35,103 bases of DNA from Marinifilum fragile JCM 15579 (GCF_001310955.1 NZ_BAZX01000036.1:1-35103), one strand, 5' to 3'. Shown: positions 7,774 through 15,478, counted from the stretch's first letter. Translations and numbers: made by a program. Notes: generated by a model not told the origin, from the sequence alone.

Positions 7774-7781
7774 TATCTTTG
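7774..7781 (+). promoter_or_regulatory. Possible -7 element of the SUI1-like gene
   Basis: TATCTTTG matches TAnnTTTG directly after the PLDc_N stop and 83 bp before the SUI1-like ATG. There is no good TTTG at the -33 distance, so this is tentative. Confidence 0.35.
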
Positions 7782-7858
7782 CAGTTAGCAGTTATAAAGT
7801 TCAGAAATGAATAACCTTCTGCAGACTTTATACTTATTACTTTAAACTTTATCCTTTT
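7781..7858 (+). repeat. Decayed 7-bp tandem repeats
   Basis: The sequence falls into 7-bp steps: two copies of GCAGTTA at 7781-7794, and later units such as GACTTTA, TACTTAT, TACTTTA and AACTTTA from 7824 to 7851. The middle is degenerate. It occupies the leader of the SUI1-like gene. Confidence 0.5.
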
Positions 7859-7863
7859 TTGTT

Positions 7864-8199
7864 ATGGCTAAAAAGAAAAAAAATATCGTGTATTCCACGA
7901 ACCCTGATTATGAGTATGAATATGAAGAAAATTTTGTAGAGGAAACGCTTCCTCCTAATCAGCAAAAATTAAAGGTAATGCTTGACAAAAAGCAACGCAA
8001 AGGAAAAGCGGTTACTTTAGTTGAAGGTTTTGTGGGAGATCCTGATGATCTAAAAGAATTGGGAAAAATGCTAAAATCGAAATGTGGTGTCGGTGGTTCT
8101 GTTAAGGATGGAGAAATTCTGATTCAAGGTGATCATCGTGATAAAATCATGGATATCCTAAAATCAGAAGGTTACCAGGCAAAGCGTGTTGGTGGATGA
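7864..8199 (+). CDS. SUI1/eIF1-like translation factor (YciH family)
   Basis: The 111-residue protein ends with the SUI1 fold of eIF1: [12 protein letters not shown] near 45-57, [21 protein letters not shown] near 65-85, ILIQGDH and a C-terminal GYQAKRVGG. The KCGVGG(S/T)VKDG loop is the hallmark of the family. The first 30 residues are a basic stretch followed by an acidic, Tyr-rich segment ([10 protein letters not shown]) that looks disordered. Bacterial YciH proteins act at translation initiation and are non-essential in E. coli; the role here is inferred from family. It is a single gene between the PLDc_N pair and a strong terminator. Confidence 0.85.
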   Translation: MAKKKKNIVYSTNPDYEYEYEENFVEETLPPNQQKLKVMLDKKQRKGKAVTLVEGFVGDPDDLKELGKMLKSKCGVGGSVKDGEILIQGDHRDKIMDILKSEGYQAKRVGG

Positions 8200-8214
8200 T
8201 TTCAATGATTGTTA

Positions 8215-8240
8215 TAGAGACGCACGGCCGTGCGTCTGTA
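8215..8240. repeat. Perfect 20-bp G+C-rich palindrome
   Basis: AGACGCACGG/CCGTGCGTCT at 8218-8237 is a perfect palindrome, and 8215-8240 extends it with one mismatch. It is strikingly G+C-rich against its surroundings and lies 18 bp after the SUI1-like stop codon. It resembles dispersed intergenic palindromes seen in other genomes (impression only). It is separate from the terminator that follows. Confidence 0.6.
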
Positions 8241-8255
8241 CATCATGCAAATATA

Positions 8256-8290
8256 AAACCCCCGAAATCCAAAAATTTCGGGGGTTTATT
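8256..8290 (+). terminator. Intrinsic terminator after the SUI1-like gene
   Basis: A perfect 13-bp stem (8256-8268 with 8275-8287, AAACCCCCGAAAT arm) around a 6-nt loop, followed by T-rich DNA on the plus strand. The A-run on the other side may let it serve purC as well. Confidence 0.85.
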
Positions 8291-8310
8291 ATATTATTTT
8301 TTCTCAAAGC

Positions 8311-8386
8311 TTATACCGATTTGTTTCTAAAATGCCGCATTGCTTCGCTTCACTCCCATTGCGCCTTTAGAAATCCATCGGCATAA
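8311..8386. repeat. Long imperfect inverted repeat between convergent genes
   Basis: Two 22-bp arms (8311-8332 and 8365-8386) are inverted copies with 5 mismatches, enclosing a G+C-richer 32-bp centre. There is no T-run, so it is not a classical terminator. It may be a dispersed non-autonomous element. Confidence 0.5.
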
Positions 8387-8416
8387 TACCTAAGACATTT
8401 TATCATCAAAATGGTA

Positions 8417-9364
8417 TTAAATTTCTTTCAAACAAGCTGCGATATTCTTTTCAATTCTATCTTTAACACCTGTTGCTTCAGCCTTAACGAATTTCTCACC
8501 AATAATTTGCTCATACAACTCGATGTAGCGCTCAGAAATTTGATTAATTCTTTCTTCATCCATTTCAGGAACTACTTGTCCTTCCTTACCTTGGAATCCA
8601 TTTTCCATTAACCACTCGCGAACGAACTCTTTTGACAATTGCTTTTGAGCTTCGCCATTTGCCAAACGTTCTTCGTAACCTTCTGTATAGAAATAACGTG
8701 ATGAATCAGGAGTATGAATTTCGTCAATCAAGTAGATTTTACCATCTTTCTTACCAAACTCATATTTGGTATCCACCAAAATCAAACCTTTTTCAGCAGC
8801 AATCTCAGTACCCCTTTGGAACAATGCCATTGTGTACTTCTCAAGCATTTCGTAATCTTCTTTGCTTACGATTCCCTTCTCCAAGATTTCTTCTCTTGAA
8901 ATGTCCTCATCGTGACCTTCTAAAGCTTTGGTAGTTGGTGTAATAATTGGCTTTTCGAACTTTTGGTTTTCAACCATTCCTTCAGGAAGTGGCACACCAC
9001 ATAATGTTCTTTTACCAGCCTTGTATTCTCTCCAAGCATGTCCTGTTAGGTAACCACGAATTACCATTTCAACCATAAATGGCTCTGCCAAATGACCAAT
9101 AGTTACCATTGGGTCTGGAGTAGCAATTTTCCAGTTTGGAACAATATCTGCAGTTGCATCTAAGAAGCGTTCTGCAATTTGGTTTAAAACCTGACCTTTA
9201 AAAGGAATTCCTTTAGGCAATACAACATCAAATGCTGAAATACGATCCGAAACAACCATTGCAAGATATTCGTCGTTGATATTATAAACGTCTCTTACCT
9301 TACCCTTGTAAACATTTTTCTGATTCGGAAAATTAAAATCTGTTTTAACAATAGCTTCTTTCAT
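8417..9364 (-). CDS. purC: Phosphoribosylaminoimidazole-succinocarboxamide (SAICAR) synthase
   Basis: The 315-residue enzyme catalyses ATP-dependent joining of CAIR and aspartate in purine synthesis. Family blocks are visible: [11 protein letters not shown] for ATP binding, [13 protein letters not shown], the [16 protein letters not shown] stretch, [12 protein letters not shown], and [11 protein letters not shown] followed by [14 protein letters not shown]. The start at 9364 ([13 protein letters not shown]) fits the family. The frame stays open upstream to a TTG at 9523, but that stretch is not conserved-looking and lies in repeat-rich DNA. Length fits the longer, about 310-residue PurC form. 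It is a single gene with phoH 255 bp upstream on the same strand. Confidence 0.95.
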   Translation of the reverse strand: MKEAIVKTDFNFPNQKNVYKGKVRDVYNINDEYLAMVVSDRISAFDVVLPKGIPFKGQVLNQIAERFLDATADIVPNWKIATPDPMVTIGHLAEPFMVEMVIRGYLTGHAWREYKAGKRTLCGVPLPEGMVENQKFEKPIITPTTKALEGHDEDISREEILEKGIVSKEDYEMLEKYTMALFQRGTEIAAEKGLILVDTKYEFGKKDGKIYLIDEIHTPDSSRYFYTEGYEERLANGEAQKQLSKEFVREWLMENGFQGKEGQVVPEMDEERINQISERYIELYEQIIGEKFVKAEATGVKDRIEKNIAACLKEI

Positions 9365-9509
9365 TGCTCCAAAAAATTCAAATAATTTATAAAACGGTTT
9401 AATTTTAACTAACAGCCATAAGCCAATAGTTATTTTTAACTTGTTGCGAATATATGGAAATCTAAAATTGTATAAAAGAACATTTGTCGAATTTGTTACA
9501 GAAAAATAA

Positions 9510-9600
9510 GCTTCAAATTTCAAACATCAAATTTTAAAAGACAACAAACATTTACAAGCATCCAGTTACATGCTACAAGCCTCAAGTTTCAGAGCGCAAC
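9510..9600. repeat. About 13 decayed 7-bp tandem repeats
   Basis: From 9510 the sequence keeps a 7-bp phase for about 13 units, for example GCTTCAA, ATTTCAA, ACATCAA, then TTACAAG, TTACATG, CTACAAG and CCTCAAG. Individual units differ, but positions 5-6 are CA in most. It fills much of the phoH-purC gap and has no coding frame. Confidence 0.55.
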
Positions 9601-9618
9601 TGAATAGATAACAACTAT

Positions 9619-10617
9619 CTACTCTTCCTTTTTTTCCTCCTCCAGCTTTCTCTCTTTTATTTTTTGTTCTAGTCTTTCATCCTCCTTCTCGTAAGCGGCA
9701 ACAATTTCCTTTACCAATCGGTGGCGAATGATATCCGAGCTATCGAACTCAACCATAGCTATTCCTTTGATCTTCCGAAGAATCCTGAATGCCTGAATCA
9801 AACCAGATTGTTGCTTGCGCGGCAAATCAATCTGGGTGATATCACCTGTAATCATAAATTTGCCACTGGTTCCCATACGAGTTAAGAACATCTTAAGCTG
9901 CTTGGTAGTTGTATTTTGAGCCTCATCCAATATCACAAAAGCATCATTTAAGGTTCTACCACGCATGTACGCCAAAGGAGCAATTTGAATGACCTCAGCT
10001 TCCAAATAATCAGCTAGTTTTCTAGGTGGAATCATATCCAGCAAAGCATCGTAAAGTGGTTGCAAATATGGATCAATCTTTTCCTTCAAATCACCAGGAA
10101 GGAATCCAAGGTTTTCTCCCGCCTCAACCGCCGGACGGCTCAGAATAATACGTTTTACTTCTTGATTGCGCAGGGCTTTAACCGCCAAGGCAATTGCTGT
10201 ATAAGTTTTACCCGATCCTGCAGGACCTACGGCAAACACCATATCGTTTTTTGCTGTTTTTTCTACCAGCTTGCGCTGATTGGTTGTTTTAGCACGAATA
10301 ATTTTCCCGTTATTTCCAAAAATAATTACACTTTCAGGATCATCAGGGTCTTGAATTCCCGGATTATTTTCAAGAATTATTCTTTTGATATTAGAAAGAG
10401 TAAGAACATTGTATTGATTGTAATGTTGAATCAACAAATTGATTTTTTCCTCGAATACTTCAAGTATTTTTTCCTCTCCACTTGCGATGATTTCATTTCC
10501 TCGGCCAACAATTTTAAGCTTCGGAAACATCTCTCTTACAACTTCAAATTTTGCATTGTTAATTCCATAAAATTCAAGAGGGTCAATTACCCCTAAAGAT
10601 ATACTCTTTTCTATCAT
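9619..10617 (-). CDS. PhoH family P-loop ATPase
   Basis: The 332-residue protein has the PhoH/PhoL layout. An N-terminal KH-like part (about 20-70, KLKIVGRGNEII) comes first, then the ATPase domain with Walker A GPAGSGKT at 131-138, SRPAVEAGENLGFLPG near 160-175, Walker B VILDEAQN at 228-235 and TGDITQIDLPR near 257-267. The last 30 residues are a charged Lys/Glu tail. PhoH-like ATPases are linked to RNA metabolism and ribosome or rRNA processing in several bacteria; the exact role here is unknown. It is divergent from the 10717 gene across 99 bp. Confidence 0.92.
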   Translation of the reverse strand: MIEKSISLGVIDPLEFYGINNAKFEVVREMFPKLKIVGRGNEIIASGEEKILEVFEEKINLLIQHYNQYNVLTLSNIKRIILENNPGIQDPDDPESVIIFGNNGKIIRAKTTNQRKLVEKTAKNDMVFAVGPAGSGKTYTAIALAVKALRNQEVKRIILSRPAVEAGENLGFLPGDLKEKIDPYLQPLYDALLDMIPPRKLADYLEAEVIQIAPLAYMRGRTLNDAFVILDEAQNTTTKQLKMFLTRMGTSGKFMITGDITQIDLPRKQQSGLIQAFRILRKIKGIAMVEFDSSDIIRHRLVKEIVAAYEKEDERLEQKIKERKLEEEKKEE

Positions 10618-10716
10618 ATAGTTCTTTCAATATTCATTACATTTGAGCTCCCAAATTAGTTATTAATTCTGATTTGTGAACCGATTATATGTGAAAATTT
10701 AGCAAATAAAATTCCC

Positions 10717-11013
10717 ATGATTATTCGTTTTGTGAAACTTGAAATTCTTCCTAAACACATCAACGCTTTTAAAGAGCTAACCGAAAACGAAAAAGCTGAT
10801 ATCTTGGCCTTCGAAGGATGTTCCTACCTTCAGGTTTTACAGGATCAAAACAACCCTTCCATCTTCTTTACGGTAAGTCATTGGGAATCCGAATTGGCAT
10901 TAAACATTTACCGTGAATCCGATTTTTTCCGTGGCAATTGGAGCCAGGTAAAACAATGGTTTGCCAATAAACCCCAAGCATGGAGTATGAAGGACGCCAA
11001 TAACATCCAGTAG
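10717..11013 (+). CDS. Antibiotic biosynthesis monooxygenase (ABM) domain protein
   Basis: The 98-residue protein is a single ABM-type ferredoxin-like domain: an opening MIIRFVKLEILP strand, a central EGCSYLQVLQDQNNPSIFFTVSHWES segment, and a C-terminal helix ending AWSMKDA. Such small dimeric proteins include quinol monooxygenases and heme-degrading enzymes, but many have no known substrate. I see no residue set that decides between them. It is a single gene; the palindrome array starting at 11172 lies 158 bp downstream. Confidence 0.8.
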   Translation: MIIRFVKLEILPKHINAFKELTENEKADILAFEGCSYLQVLQDQNNPSIFFTVSHWESELALNIYRESDFFRGNWSQVKQWFANKPQAWSMKDANNIQ

Positions 11014-11171
11014 ATTCACAACGGAACTTGATTCAGAAAAAGACCAACAAAAAATTACCGTTCCAAGTACAAATAAAGTCGAATAGTCCCTCTGTCTAAT
11101 AGTCAAAGGTCATTCCTTATTAATAACTATTACTGGTTGTTTTTCACTACCTATAATTTTCCTAAAATACA

Positions 11172-11421
11172 TCTCCCAACTTGGGGAAACCCCAATCTAT
11201 TTTTTAAGCCCCTTCCAAGATGGAAAGCACTTTATTTTTTCAATTTGCGTTTTCCCATCTTGGGGAAGGCATTATTTTTCAGATTGGGCTTTTCCCAAAC
11301 TGGGAAAGCTATTCTTTTTTTCATTTTAAACTTTCCCAGCTTGGGGAAGCTCTCTTTTTTTTAAACAAGGGTTCCCCAGTTTGGGGAAGGCGTTTTTTTT
11401 TCAAAACCTGCTTCCCCAAAA
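11172..11421 (+). repeat. Array of seven palindromes at a 40-bp period (terminator-like hairpins)
   Basis: Six palindromes and one half copy recur every 39-41 bp, with arms TTCCCCA/TGGGGAA around a variable trinucleotide. Positions and centres are 11172-11188 (ACT), 11212-11227 (AGA), 11251-11268 (TCT), 11291-11308 (AAC), 11331-11348 (GCT), 11372-11388 (GTT) and half copy 11411-11421 (AAA). Arms covary: copy 4 is TTTCCCA/TGGGAAA, and copy 2 has lost C:G pairs from both arms. Copies 3 and 5 contain a T opposite a G, which is a wobble pair only in plus-strand RNA. Copies 2-6 are each followed by 5-9 T, and copy 1 by a shorter-spaced T-run. It could act as a multiple terminator, as a source of small RNAs, or as a protein-binding array. 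It lies 248 bp before the DUF6261-like gene. Confidence 0.85.
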
Positions 11422-11602
11422 TAGAGTTTTAAATATATTTTTCATTGATTATAATTCCTAACACCACTTACTACTCCTCAATAAATCATTGCTCATCCAT
11501 TCGCTATTTTTAAACTGAAAGATAAATTTTACCCATTTAATGGTCCTTTTTTCCTGACTAATACATTTTTTAATCAAATTTTTATTTAACTACACCTTAT
11601 TA

Positions 11603-11630
11603 TTGTAATATTTTTAATACATTAGTTTTG
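11603..11630 (+). promoter_or_regulatory. Promoter of the DUF6261-like gene
   Basis: ATTG (to 11605) and TAGTTTTG (11623-11630) separated by 17 nt resemble the Bacteroidota -33/-7 pair; the -7 box is a full TAnnTTTG match. It predicts a leader of about 33 nt and places the start point downstream of the palindrome array, so the array would not be part of this mRNA. Confidence 0.5.
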
Positions 11631-11668
11631 ACATAAAACTTTAACCTACAAACTAAAACCCATATTTT

Positions 11669-12415
11669 ATGTATTCAAAAATTAATTTTCACAACCTCCA
11701 AAACCTGGAGTTAATTCAATTCATTAAGTCATTTCTTGAGATTATTTCTAAAGCAAACCCCGAGCTACTTAAGGTAAAAGCCCAATACGATGCTTTGTTA
11801 GCCATTTTTAATGAAATGGACGCATTCTACAACCCAGAATTGGCCAACAAACTAACCAAGCTGGTTCAAGAATTAGATGGAAAAAGAGACCAAGCATTGT
11901 CAGGTATTATTGATGCATTAGAAGCTTATCTGAAGCATTACGACCCTGCCATGAGTTTGGCTGCCGAAAACCTACTTAATTCTATTGACAATTACGGCGA
12001 CCAAATTGCTACTTACAATTACATTAAAGAGACCAGTACCATCAGAAAGATTTGTACTCAATGGAAAAACGATGATGCACTTGCACAGGCTCTAACCAAG
12101 CTGAATCTAAGTCCTTGGGCGAACAAATTGGAGGAATTCAACACTCAATTCGAAATACAATATATGGAGCGCATGGAATTGGATGCCAAATCGCCTGAAA
12201 TTACCATGGTTGAATACCGCCAGAAATGCTACGATGCCTATAAAGCCGTATTAAAATATATGGAAGCCAATGCTTTGTTAAACGGCGCAGAAGCTTACAC
12301 CGAAGTAAACAAGAACATCAATCAGATGATTGAAAAATACAACCTGGTAATTAAATCCAGAATCAGCAAAAAAGACGAAACTGAAGTTCCTGAAGAGTCA
12401 ACTTCCGTAGATTAG
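11669..12415 (+). CDS. All-helical protein resembling DUF6261
   Basis: The 248-residue protein has no signal peptide or membrane segment. It looks almost wholly alpha-helical, with repeated amphipathic stretches such as LLKVKAQYDALLAIFNEMD and LANKLTKLVQELDGKRDQAL. It opens with a short beta-like KINFHNLQNLELIQF and ends in an acidic tail (KKDETEVPEESTSVD). The layout resembles the Bacteroidota family DUF6261, from memory and not checked. That family has no assigned function. It is transcribed alone, from a promoter at 11603-11630 to a terminator at 12441-12466, next to the 40-bp-period palindrome array. Confidence 0.75.
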   Translation: MYSKINFHNLQNLELIQFIKSFLEIISKANPELLKVKAQYDALLAIFNEMDAFYNPELANKLTKLVQELDGKRDQALSGIIDALEAYLKHYDPAMSLAAENLLNSIDNYGDQIATYNYIKETSTIRKICTQWKNDDALAQALTKLNLSPWANKLEEFNTQFEIQYMERMELDAKSPEITMVEYRQKCYDAYKAVLKYMEANALLNGAEAYTEVNKNINQMIEKYNLVIKSRISKKDETEVPEESTSVD

Positions 12416-12440
12416 TAATAATTACTTACATGCAATTTGG

Positions 12441-12466
12441 AACTACCCCGAGAGGGGTAGTTTTTT
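12441..12466 (+). terminator. Intrinsic terminator of the DUF6261-like gene
   Basis: A perfect 9-bp stem AACTACCCC/GGGGTAGTT (12441-12449 with 12454-12462) closed by a GAGA tetraloop and followed by TTTT. A textbook rho-independent terminator 26 bp after the stop. Confidence 0.92.
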
Positions 12467-12551
12467 CTAAATTGTACAGATATATTCTATAAAGAACCTA
12501 ATAATAAACTTTAGATAACAACAATTAGTTCTTACTTAACCCCATGTAAAA

Positions 12552-13808
12552 ATGATCATAGAGAGAAAGATTAAAACATTTGATGATTTTTCAGTTGATA
12601 GCTTTGTATCAACTGAAAAATTAATAAAGCTTTTAAAGAAAAGAAATAATTTCAAAGATGAACTCTTAGAGCTTTTCGAAATTGACACTAACAAGCCAAC
12701 AGAAATTCATGTTGGTAATGCAAAATCACTTATTGATTCATTAATTCAAATAGATGAAAAATGTGAGAAAATAGATCTAAATGTAGATATGAAAGATATA
12801 CATCTACAAAAAATGTTAAAAGGAGAAAAAGCAATTTTTGAAATATTCTCCATTGATGACGAACAAATTATCAACAAAATAAAATCAGACAAGTTAACTG
12901 TAGAAACGAGATATTCGTCAAAAATGGAACTTCTAGATTATTTTCAGTTCAACAGGTTTGCAAATTATTGTAGAGATAGAGAATATTATGATCTGATAGA
13001 CGTAATTAAAGATTATCTAAATTCAAAAAATCAAAAAAATCAAGACCAAAAGAGTATAAGATTAGTTGAAAAATTCGATAATAATAAATTTTATTTGCGA
13101 GCAATTACTTCAACAAATGGATATAAAGATTTTGGATTAAACTTCTCAGTTTTTGTTGCCTTGATGTCTCTTGATAGTTATACTAAGCAATCAGGAATAG
13201 AGACATATATTTCTAGTTATTTTGTTGATGAGTCAAGTCTTTACGTAACTTTTGCATTGAATGATAAAATTAAAGTAGATGACAATCTTGAAATAATGTT
13301 TGAACTAATACTTGAAAATGATGAAATCAAAAGAAATTCTGTTTCATTCAATGGTATGTTCAAGCTTATATATTCAAATAATAAATCTGAAAGTGAAATT
13401 TTCATAAAACCTAGAGGCTACAAAAAGGAAAATAAAAAGCCTACAGATCTTTTAACTTACCAACATAGAGGCAAAGTTGAAAATGTATTAAATGATATTT
13501 CTGAACTACCTAAATTAATAGACTTTTATATAGAGCAAGTTTGTGAAGATGCTCAAAGAATTACAAAATTTCAAAACCCAGATCATATTAGAAGATTCCT
13601 AAGTAGCAGTATCAAACGAGCACAAAAAACTGAATTCCTAAAATATAAAGATAAAATCTATAAAAAGTTAATTAATATCAAAGTTGATAATACTTTTAAA
13701 TTATTTGAACTTCTAAGAGAAGTAGAAGAATTATTTGAAACAGAAGATATTGTTTCACGAGACTATTGGCGAACAAGAATTTATGAAGCAATGATAAATG
13801 GCAAATAA
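12552..13808 (+). CDS. Orphan protein of unknown function, unusually A+T-rich
   Basis: I do not recognise this 418-residue protein. It is soluble-looking, with no signal peptide, membrane segment, Cys cluster or P-loop. Residues about 16-45 and 330-418 look helical and charged. The middle (about 175-265) alternates beta-like stretches (KFYLRAITSTNGYKDF, SSLYVTFALND). Two 60-base samples gave 23% and 27% G+C, against 33% in the gene before it and 40% in mazG. Lys, Asn and Ile are abundant. That contrast, and its isolation between two terminators with no partner gene, suggest recent horizontal acquisition. Single A+T-rich orphans in such positions are sometimes defence genes, but nothing in the sequence shows this. 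Confidence 0.75.
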   Translation: MIIERKIKTFDDFSVDSFVSTEKLIKLLKKRNNFKDELLELFEIDTNKPTEIHVGNAKSLIDSLIQIDEKCEKIDLNVDMKDIHLQKMLKGEKAIFEIFSIDDEQIINKIKSDKLTVETRYSSKMELLDYFQFNRFANYCRDREYYDLIDVIKDYLNSKNQKNQDQKSIRLVEKFDNNKFYLRAITSTNGYKDFGLNFSVFVALMSLDSYTKQSGIETYISSYFVDESSLYVTFALNDKIKVDDNLEIMFELILENDEIKRNSVSFNGMFKLIYSNNKSESEIFIKPRGYKKENKKPTDLLTYQHRGKVENVLNDISELPKLIDFYIEQVCEDAQRITKFQNPDHIRRFLSSSIKRAQKTEFLKYKDKIYKKLINIKVDNTFKLFELLREVEELFETEDIVSRDYWRTRIYEAMINGK

Positions 13809-13836
13809 ATACAGCACCAAATACTTCCCTATACTT

Positions 13837-13883
13837 ATACCCATCAAAATCAAACCTCCAATAAAACTTTGGTGGGTATATTT
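13837..13883 (+). terminator. Probable terminator of the A+T-rich orphan
   Basis: Stem 13837-13848 with 13868-13879 (ATACCCATCAAA arm; 12 bp with one G-U pair) and a 19-nt loop, followed by ATTTTAT. The loop is long, so it is less certain than the others. Confidence 0.5.
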
Positions 13884-13918
13884 TATATCTTAGTACAACA
13901 AAACTAACCCTTACCCAA

Positions 13919-14374
13919 ATGATACTAACCTATAAAACCGAACGTCTTCCCCTTAACTTTTTTATGCTGGGCATTACCTTACTTATAATCGGGATTGCCT
14001 TAACCATTAGCGAAACTTACCAAGGAATCGCGGCTATTATTCTCTCCATTCCTTTCTTATTTACCCATTCGGGTTTACTAATAGATGCTGAAAATAGGCG
14101 ATTCCAGAAATACACAGGCTTGTTGGGTTTGCGTTTGGGCTCCTGGACTGATTTATCGAAAGCTACACACTTGCAAATTATTCACACACGTGAAACCAAA
14201 GGAATGGCAGTACTTTCCATAGCTCGAAACGAAACCAATGTGGTACAAAAACTTCTGCTTATGATGCCACATGAAAGAATTGTTCTGCTATCGGACACAC
14301 AGGAAAAACTGGAACCTATGGCAAAAGAAATTGCAGAGGAATTGAAGTTAGAATTAAAATTTCCGAAGAGTTAA
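13919..14374 (+). CDS. Small membrane protein with PH-like cytoplasmic part
   Basis: The 151-residue protein has two adjacent hydrophobic helices (about 14-31 and 35-51). They are followed by a soluble domain that begins with a strand and turn, LLIDAENRRFQKYTGLLG, then WTDLSKATHLQIIH, and ends in a long charged helix (EKLEPMAKEIAEELKLEL). This arrangement is like bacterial PH-domain (YdbT/YdjM-type) membrane proteins, which I infer only from layout. No partner gene is adjacent. Confidence 0.65.
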   Translation: MILTYKTERLPLNFFMLGITLLIIGIALTISETYQGIAAIILSIPFLFTHSGLLIDAENRRFQKYTGLLGLRLGSWTDLSKATHLQIIHTRETKGMAVLSIARNETNVVQKLLLMMPHERIVLLSDTQEKLEPMAKEIAEELKLELKFPKS

Positions 14375-14523
14375 CCACAAAGGAGAACAAAGGAGTTTCA
14401 CAAAGGCACACAAAGAGAATAAAACTCGAAATTAACATCATCACACAAACTCAGTCCGAGTATTTAAGGATAACAGCTTTGTGTTACTTTGTGAAAAACC
14501 TTAGTGTGTACTTCATGGTAAAA
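14372..14523. repeat. Imperfect inverted-repeat element of the ACCACAAAGG type
   Basis: The left arm (about 14373-14419) holds repeated ACAAAGG motifs. The right arm (about 14479-14524) is its inverted, diverged counterpart, containing CTTTGTGTTACTTTGTG and CCTTAGTG. The arms are about 47 bp, with identity near 70% by eye, around a 60-bp centre. No frame is open across it. A smaller relative lies at 33982-34056. It looks like a non-autonomous dispersed element. Confidence 0.55.
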
Positions 14524-14550
14524 TATCTACTTTAAAATACTTATATTTTT

Positions 14551-14558
14551 TACCTTTG
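14551..14558 (+). promoter_or_regulatory. -7 element of mazG
   Basis: TACCTTTG matches TAnnTTTG. It overlaps the TTG at 14556 that opens the longest frame, so transcription would begin near 14563 and the true mazG start must be the ATG at 14583, about 20 nt further on. Confidence 0.45.
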
Positions 14559-14582
14559 ATTTCGATTATCAAATACTCAAGT

Positions 14583-15359
14583 ATGGACAGAAAACTACAA
14601 GCCTTTGAGCGCTTATTGGATATAATGGATCAACTTCGAGAAGGTTGTCCCTGGGATAGAAAACAAACCTTCGAAAGTCTTAGAACCCTTACCATTGAAG
14701 AAACCTACGAGTTGGCAGACTCCATTCTTAAAGGAGATAAGCAAGAAATTAAAAAGGAACTGGGCGATATTTTGCTTCACATCGTGTTTTACGCAAAAAT
14801 TGGTTCGGAAACCAACGATTTCGACATTGCCGATGTTTGCGATGCCATTAGCGAAAAGCTGATTTATCGTCACCCACACATTTTTAGTAATACCAAAGTT
14901 GCCGATGCCAAAGAAGTGGAAGAAAACTGGGAACAGTTGAAGCTAAAGGAAAAAGGTGGCAACAAATCGGTACTCGAAGGGGTTCCTCAGTCTCTACCTG
15001 CCCTGGTAAAAGCAAACCGCATTCAGGATAAAGTACGTGGTGTTGGTTTCGATTGGGACGAAAAAGAACAGGTATGGGAAAAGGTGAAAGAGGAAGTTAG
15101 TGAGGTGGAAAGTGAAATCCGTAAAGGCGATCAGGATAAGATGGAGCAAGAATTTGGCGATTTGTTCTTCTCTTTAATCAATGCTGCGCGTTTGTATGGT
15201 GTTAATCCTGAGAATGCTTTGGAAAGAACCAACCAGAAGTTCATGAAACGATTCAATTACCTGGAAAGTAAGACGATAAAACAGGGTCGAAACCTAAAAG
15301 AGATGAATCTGGAAGAAATGGATGAAATTTGGGAAGAGGCAAAGCAATTTGATAAGTAA
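14583..15359 (+). CDS. mazG: Nucleoside triphosphate pyrophosphohydrolase
   Basis: The 258-residue enzyme hydrolyses NTPs and dNTPs to the monophosphate and pyrophosphate, cleaning nucleotide pools and modulating ppGpp in E. coli. It has two MazG domains. The first opens LREGCPWDRKQTFESL and has metal ligands in EETYE..KKELGDIL; the second has EEVSEVE..EQEFGDLFF, each giving the EExxE...ExxD pattern. The sequence RIQDKVRGVGFDWD links them. Start 14583 is chosen over the TTG at 14556, which lies inside the predicted promoter and would add nine residues atypical of the family. It ends at a strong terminator. Confidence 0.93.
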   Translation: MDRKLQAFERLLDIMDQLREGCPWDRKQTFESLRTLTIEETYELADSILKGDKQEIKKELGDILLHIVFYAKIGSETNDFDIADVCDAISEKLIYRHPHIFSNTKVADAKEVEENWEQLKLKEKGGNKSVLEGVPQSLPALVKANRIQDKVRGVGFDWDEKEQVWEKVKEEVSEVESEIRKGDQDKMEQEFGDLFFSLINAARLYGVNPENALERTNQKFMKRFNYLESKTIKQGRNLKEMNLEEMDEIWEEAKQFDK

Positions 15360-15361
15360 GA

Positions 15362-15389
15362 GCTTCAAGTTACAAGATTCAAGCTACAA
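15362..15389. repeat. Four 7-bp tandem repeats
   Basis: Four consecutive units GCTTCAA, GTTACAA, GATTCAA and GCTACAA follow the mazG stop directly. They are clearly related to the run at 9510-9600. Confidence 0.65.
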
Positions 15390-15396
15390 GCAAAAC

Positions 15397-15434
15397 AGCG
15401 CTAAATTGAATTAACAATTTAGCGCTATTTTTTG
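15397..15434 (+). terminator. Intrinsic terminator of mazG
   Basis: A perfect 12-bp stem AGCGCTAAATTG/CAATTTAGCGCT (15397-15408 with 15415-15426), 6-nt loop, followed by ATTTTTTTG. Confidence 0.9.
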
Positions 15435-15437
15435 TTT

Positions 15438-15478
15438 TAAAACTTTAACTTTAGACTTAAACACTTTTAACTTTCTCT
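15438..15478. repeat. ACTT-type 7-bp tandem repeats before the glycosyltransferase
   Basis: The dinucleotide AC followed by TT recurs about every 7 bp across the 40 bp before the start codon. The steps are 6, 7, 8 and 7, so the periodicity is imperfect. Confidence 0.4.

Noticed and set aside
9365..9523. N-terminal extension of purC from a TTG
   Set aside because: It would add 53 residues absent from PurC proteins and read through decayed 7-bp repeats.
11172..11421. CRISPR array
   Set aside because: Repeats are only 16-18 bp, vary between copies, and the spacers are simple T-rich sequence; no cas gene is present.
11137..11432. Two overlapping plus-strand open frames rich in Phe, Leu and Gly
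   Set aside because: They are by-products of the 40-bp palindrome array: T-runs read as Phe and the CTTGGGGAA core as LGE or LGK. There is no independent coding signal.
12552..13808. Calling the A+T-rich orphan an abortive-infection or defence protein
   Set aside because: No catalytic or nucleic-acid-binding motif is visible; composition and isolation alone do not show function.
14556..14582. TTG start of mazG
   Set aside because: The TTG is part of the predicted -7 element TACCTTTG, so it would lie upstream of the transcript start.
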